Source of the DNA: Leucobacter chromiireducens subsp. solipictus
GTDB lineage: Bacteria > Actinomycetota > Actinomycetes > Actinomycetales > Microbacteriaceae
Reading direction: 5' to 3'
NCBI RefSeq assembly: GCF_016758195.1
Contig: NZ_QYAC01000009.1
Coordinates: 62,001-126,000 of the forward strand
DNA: 64,000 nucleotides
The notes under the pieces are model-generated. The model did not search any database. It was given only the letters and a program-made list of their open reading frames with translations, and was not told the DNA's origin. The first letter of the stretch is position 1; each line of letters begins with the position of its first letter. The translations under genes and the position numbers were made by a program. This document shows, piece after piece, positions 60,393-64,000 of the stretch.

Positions 60393-60862
60393 TGCCCCGT
60401 AAAGGTCCTGCTCCCAAGCGCCCTGTCGTCGCCGATCCCGTATACGGCGCTCCCATCGTGAGCCAGCTCGTCAACAAGATTCTTCTTGATGGCAAGAAGG
60501 GTCTCGCCGAGCGCATTGTGTACAACGCACTCGAAGTTGTTGCTGAGAAGTCCGGCCAGGACGCAGTGACGGTTCTCAAGAAGGCGCTCGACAACGTGCG
60601 CCCCACCCTTGAGGTCCGTTCGCGTCGCGTCGGCGGCAGCACCTACCAGGTGCCCGTCGAGGTCAAGCCTCACCGTGCGAACACGCTCGCCCTGCGCTGG
60701 CTCACCAGCTACGCCAAGGCACGTCGCGAGAACTCGATGACGGAGCGTCTCACCAACGAGATCCTCGACGCATCCAACGGCCTCGGTGCCGCGGTGAAGC
60801 GTCGCGAGGATACGCACAAGATGGCCGAGTCGAACCGCGCCTTCGCTCACTACCGCTGGTAA
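60392..60862 (+). CDS. rpsG: 30S ribosomal protein S7
   Basis: 156 residues, P-R-K-G-P-A-P-K-R at the start and [13 protein letters not shown] at the end, the full S7. It binds the 3' major domain of 16S rRNA. Overlaps rpsL by one base; 111 nt before fusA, with no terminator seen. Confidence 0.98.
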   Translation: MPRKGPAPKRPVVADPVYGAPIVSQLVNKILLDGKKGLAERIVYNALEVVAEKSGQDAVTVLKKALDNVRPTLEVRSRRVGGSTYQVPVEVKPHRANTLALRWLTSYAKARRENSMTERLTNEILDASNGLGAAVKRREDTHKMAESNRAFAHYRW

Positions 60863-60973
60863 TCAGTCGGGAGTACCCAGCCGGCAGGCAGGGTCACACT
60901 CAGTGATCCTGCCCGCCGACTGCGGGGCCCAGCCCCGCGATCCGAACTTTCACCCCCACCCGGAGGAGACCCC

Positions 60974-63088
<2,115 letters not shown>

Positions 63089-63098
63089 CGTTGCCCGC

Positions 63099-63133
63099 CG
63101 GTCGGCAGCGACACCCCGTGTTGCTGCCGACCG
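63099..63133 (+). terminator. fusA-tuf intergenic hairpin
   Basis: CGGTCGGCAGC (63099-63109) pairs with GCTGCCGACCG (63123-63133); GACAC / GTGTT continues the stem inside, giving 16 bp with a 3-nt CCC loop. It likely terminates or attenuates read-through so that tuf uses its own promoter (TAACAT candidate at 63168-63173). Confidence 0.8.
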
Positions 63134-63248
63134 AACGGCTCAGGTCGCGATCACCGTCCTGAGCTTGTAACATAAGTACACACCCCGTACTCGTGCCCAC
63201 CGAATTCCTCGGCGGGAAGCGGTACTCGAAGTCCTGAGGAGGACCATA

Positions 63249-64000
63249 GTGGCGAAGGCCAAGTTCGAGCGGACCAAGCCGCACGTAAACATCGGAACGA
63301 TCGGTCACGTTGATCACGGTAAGACGACTCTTACCGCTGCGATCTCGAAGACCCTCGCGGACAAGTTCCCGTCGGACGTCAACGTCCAGCGTGACTTCGC
63401 GACGATCGATTCGGCTCCTGAGGAGCGCCAGCGCGGTATCACCATCAACATCTCGCACGTTGAGTACGAGACCGACAAGCGCCACTACGCTCACGTTGAT
63501 GCACCCGGCCACGCCGACTACATCAAGAACATGATCACCGGTGCTGCTCAGATGGACGGCGCGATCCTCGTGGTTGCGGCGACCGACGGCATGATGGCAC
63601 AGACCAAGGAGCACATCCTGCTCGCGAAGCAGGTTGGCGTTCCCTACCTGCTCGTCGCGCTCAACAAGTGCGACCAGGTCGACGACGAGGAAATCCTCGA
63701 GCTCGTCGAGATGGAGGTCCGCGAGGAGCTCTCCAAGCAGGGTTACCCCGGAGACGACGTCCCCGTCGTCCGCGTTTCGGGCTACCAGGCGCTCCAGGGC
63801 GAAGAGAAGTGGGTCAACTCCATTCTCGAGCTCATGCAGGCTGTTGACGACAACATCCCCGATCCCGTGCGTGACAAGGACAAGCCGTTCCTCATGCCCG
63901 TCGAGGACGTCTTCACCATCACCGGCCGTGGCACGGTCGTCACGGGCCGCGCCGAGCGTGGCACGCTGAAGATCAACTCCGAGGTCGAGATCGTTGGTCT
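63249..64000 (+). CDS. tuf: Elongation factor Tu (3' end outside window)
   Basis: 250 codons visible. [17 protein letters not shown]1 [10 protein letters not shown], switch 2 D-A-P-G-H-A-D-Y, and N-K-C-D are those of EF-Tu; part of domain 2 ([10 protein letters not shown]) follows. It delivers aminoacyl-tRNA to the ribosome. GTG 63249 follows GAGGA. The frame is open to the end of the window. Confidence 0.97.
   Translation, partial: MAKAKFERTKPHVNIGTIGHVDHGKTTLTAAISKTLADKFPSDVNVQRDFATIDSAPEERQRGITINISHVEYETDKRHYAHVDAPGHADYIKNMITGAAQMDGAILVVAATDGMMAQTKEHILLAKQVGVPYLLVALNKCDQVDDEEILELVEMEVREELSKQGYPGDDVPVVRVSGYQALQGEEKWVNSILELMQAVDDNIPDPVRDKDKPFLMPVEDVFTITGRGTVVTGRAERGTLKINSEVEIVG

Noticed and set aside
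63089..63248. Riboswitch in the fusA-tuf gap
   Set aside because: The hairpin is a simple perfect stem with a 3-nt loop and no recognisable aptamer elements; terminator or attenuator is sufficient.

Overview
The window is high-GC DNA from an actinobacterium. Features pointing to the Microbacteriaceae, and most plausibly to a Leucobacter-like organism, are: frequent GTG/TTG starts, an actinobacterial rpoB-rpoC and rpsL-rpsG-fusA-tuf layout, a mycothione reductase beside an OpuC-type transporter, a C50-carotenoid operon (idi-crtE-crtB-crtI-crtYe-crtYf/crtEb) with a divergent MarR regulator, and a LAxTG sortase substrate. The genus is an inference; the phylum-level call is secure. No rRNA, tRNA, transposase, integrase or CRISPR array was seen.

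Layout. 1-3033: C-terminal part of a large cell-wall protein (leucine-rich repeats, four Calx-beta-like domains, LATTG anchor). 3104-5760: small unknown gene, then a three-gene envelope cassette (two-TM protein, CtaG-like membrane protein, DsbA-like thioredoxin). 5820-9232: SDR, photolyase, HEAT-repeat DNA alkylation repair protein and a MarR regulator. 9268-16658: translationally coupled carotenoid operon and its likely CrtR-type repressor. 17428-21576: copper handling (CsoR-like operator, CopB-type ATPase, CueP-like lipoprotein), interrupted by an FBP zinc-finger/TetR divergon. 21709-25745: PACE-like efflux protein, a MarR-SDR pair, NAD(P)-binding protein, GNAT, pirin. 26022-33000: a probable catabolic cluster (hydroxyacid dehydrogenase, ThDP enzyme, MHS transporter, amidohydrolase) next to a tandem-AsnC Lrp regulator. 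33238-37869: osmoprotectant ABC transporter followed by mycothione reductase. 38149-46241: mixed housekeeping genes, many with apparently leaderless promoters. 46543-53969: rpoB-rpoC. 54179-59501: membrane-protein operon plus an aromatic-acid MFS and benzoate-CoA-ligase-type gene with a CRP/GlxR-like site. 60021-end: rpsL, rpsG, fusA and the 5' part of tuf.

Themes. Photoprotection (C50 carotenoid, photolyase, alkylation repair) is grouped in one 10-kb block. Copper/envelope redox functions recur between 3.5 and 21.6 kb. Mycothiol-based redox is represented by mtr and a CGDC glutaredoxin. Two sequence-level observations stand out: at least eleven genes carry a TANNNT box exactly 6 nt before the start codon with little or no Shine-Dalgarno sequence (leaderless transcripts), and three copies of an undescribed-looking composite repeat (an AT-rich element of about 66-80 bp followed on one fixed side by a G-rich tract) lie at 33.0-33.16, 37.94-38.1 and 38.53-38.68 kb.
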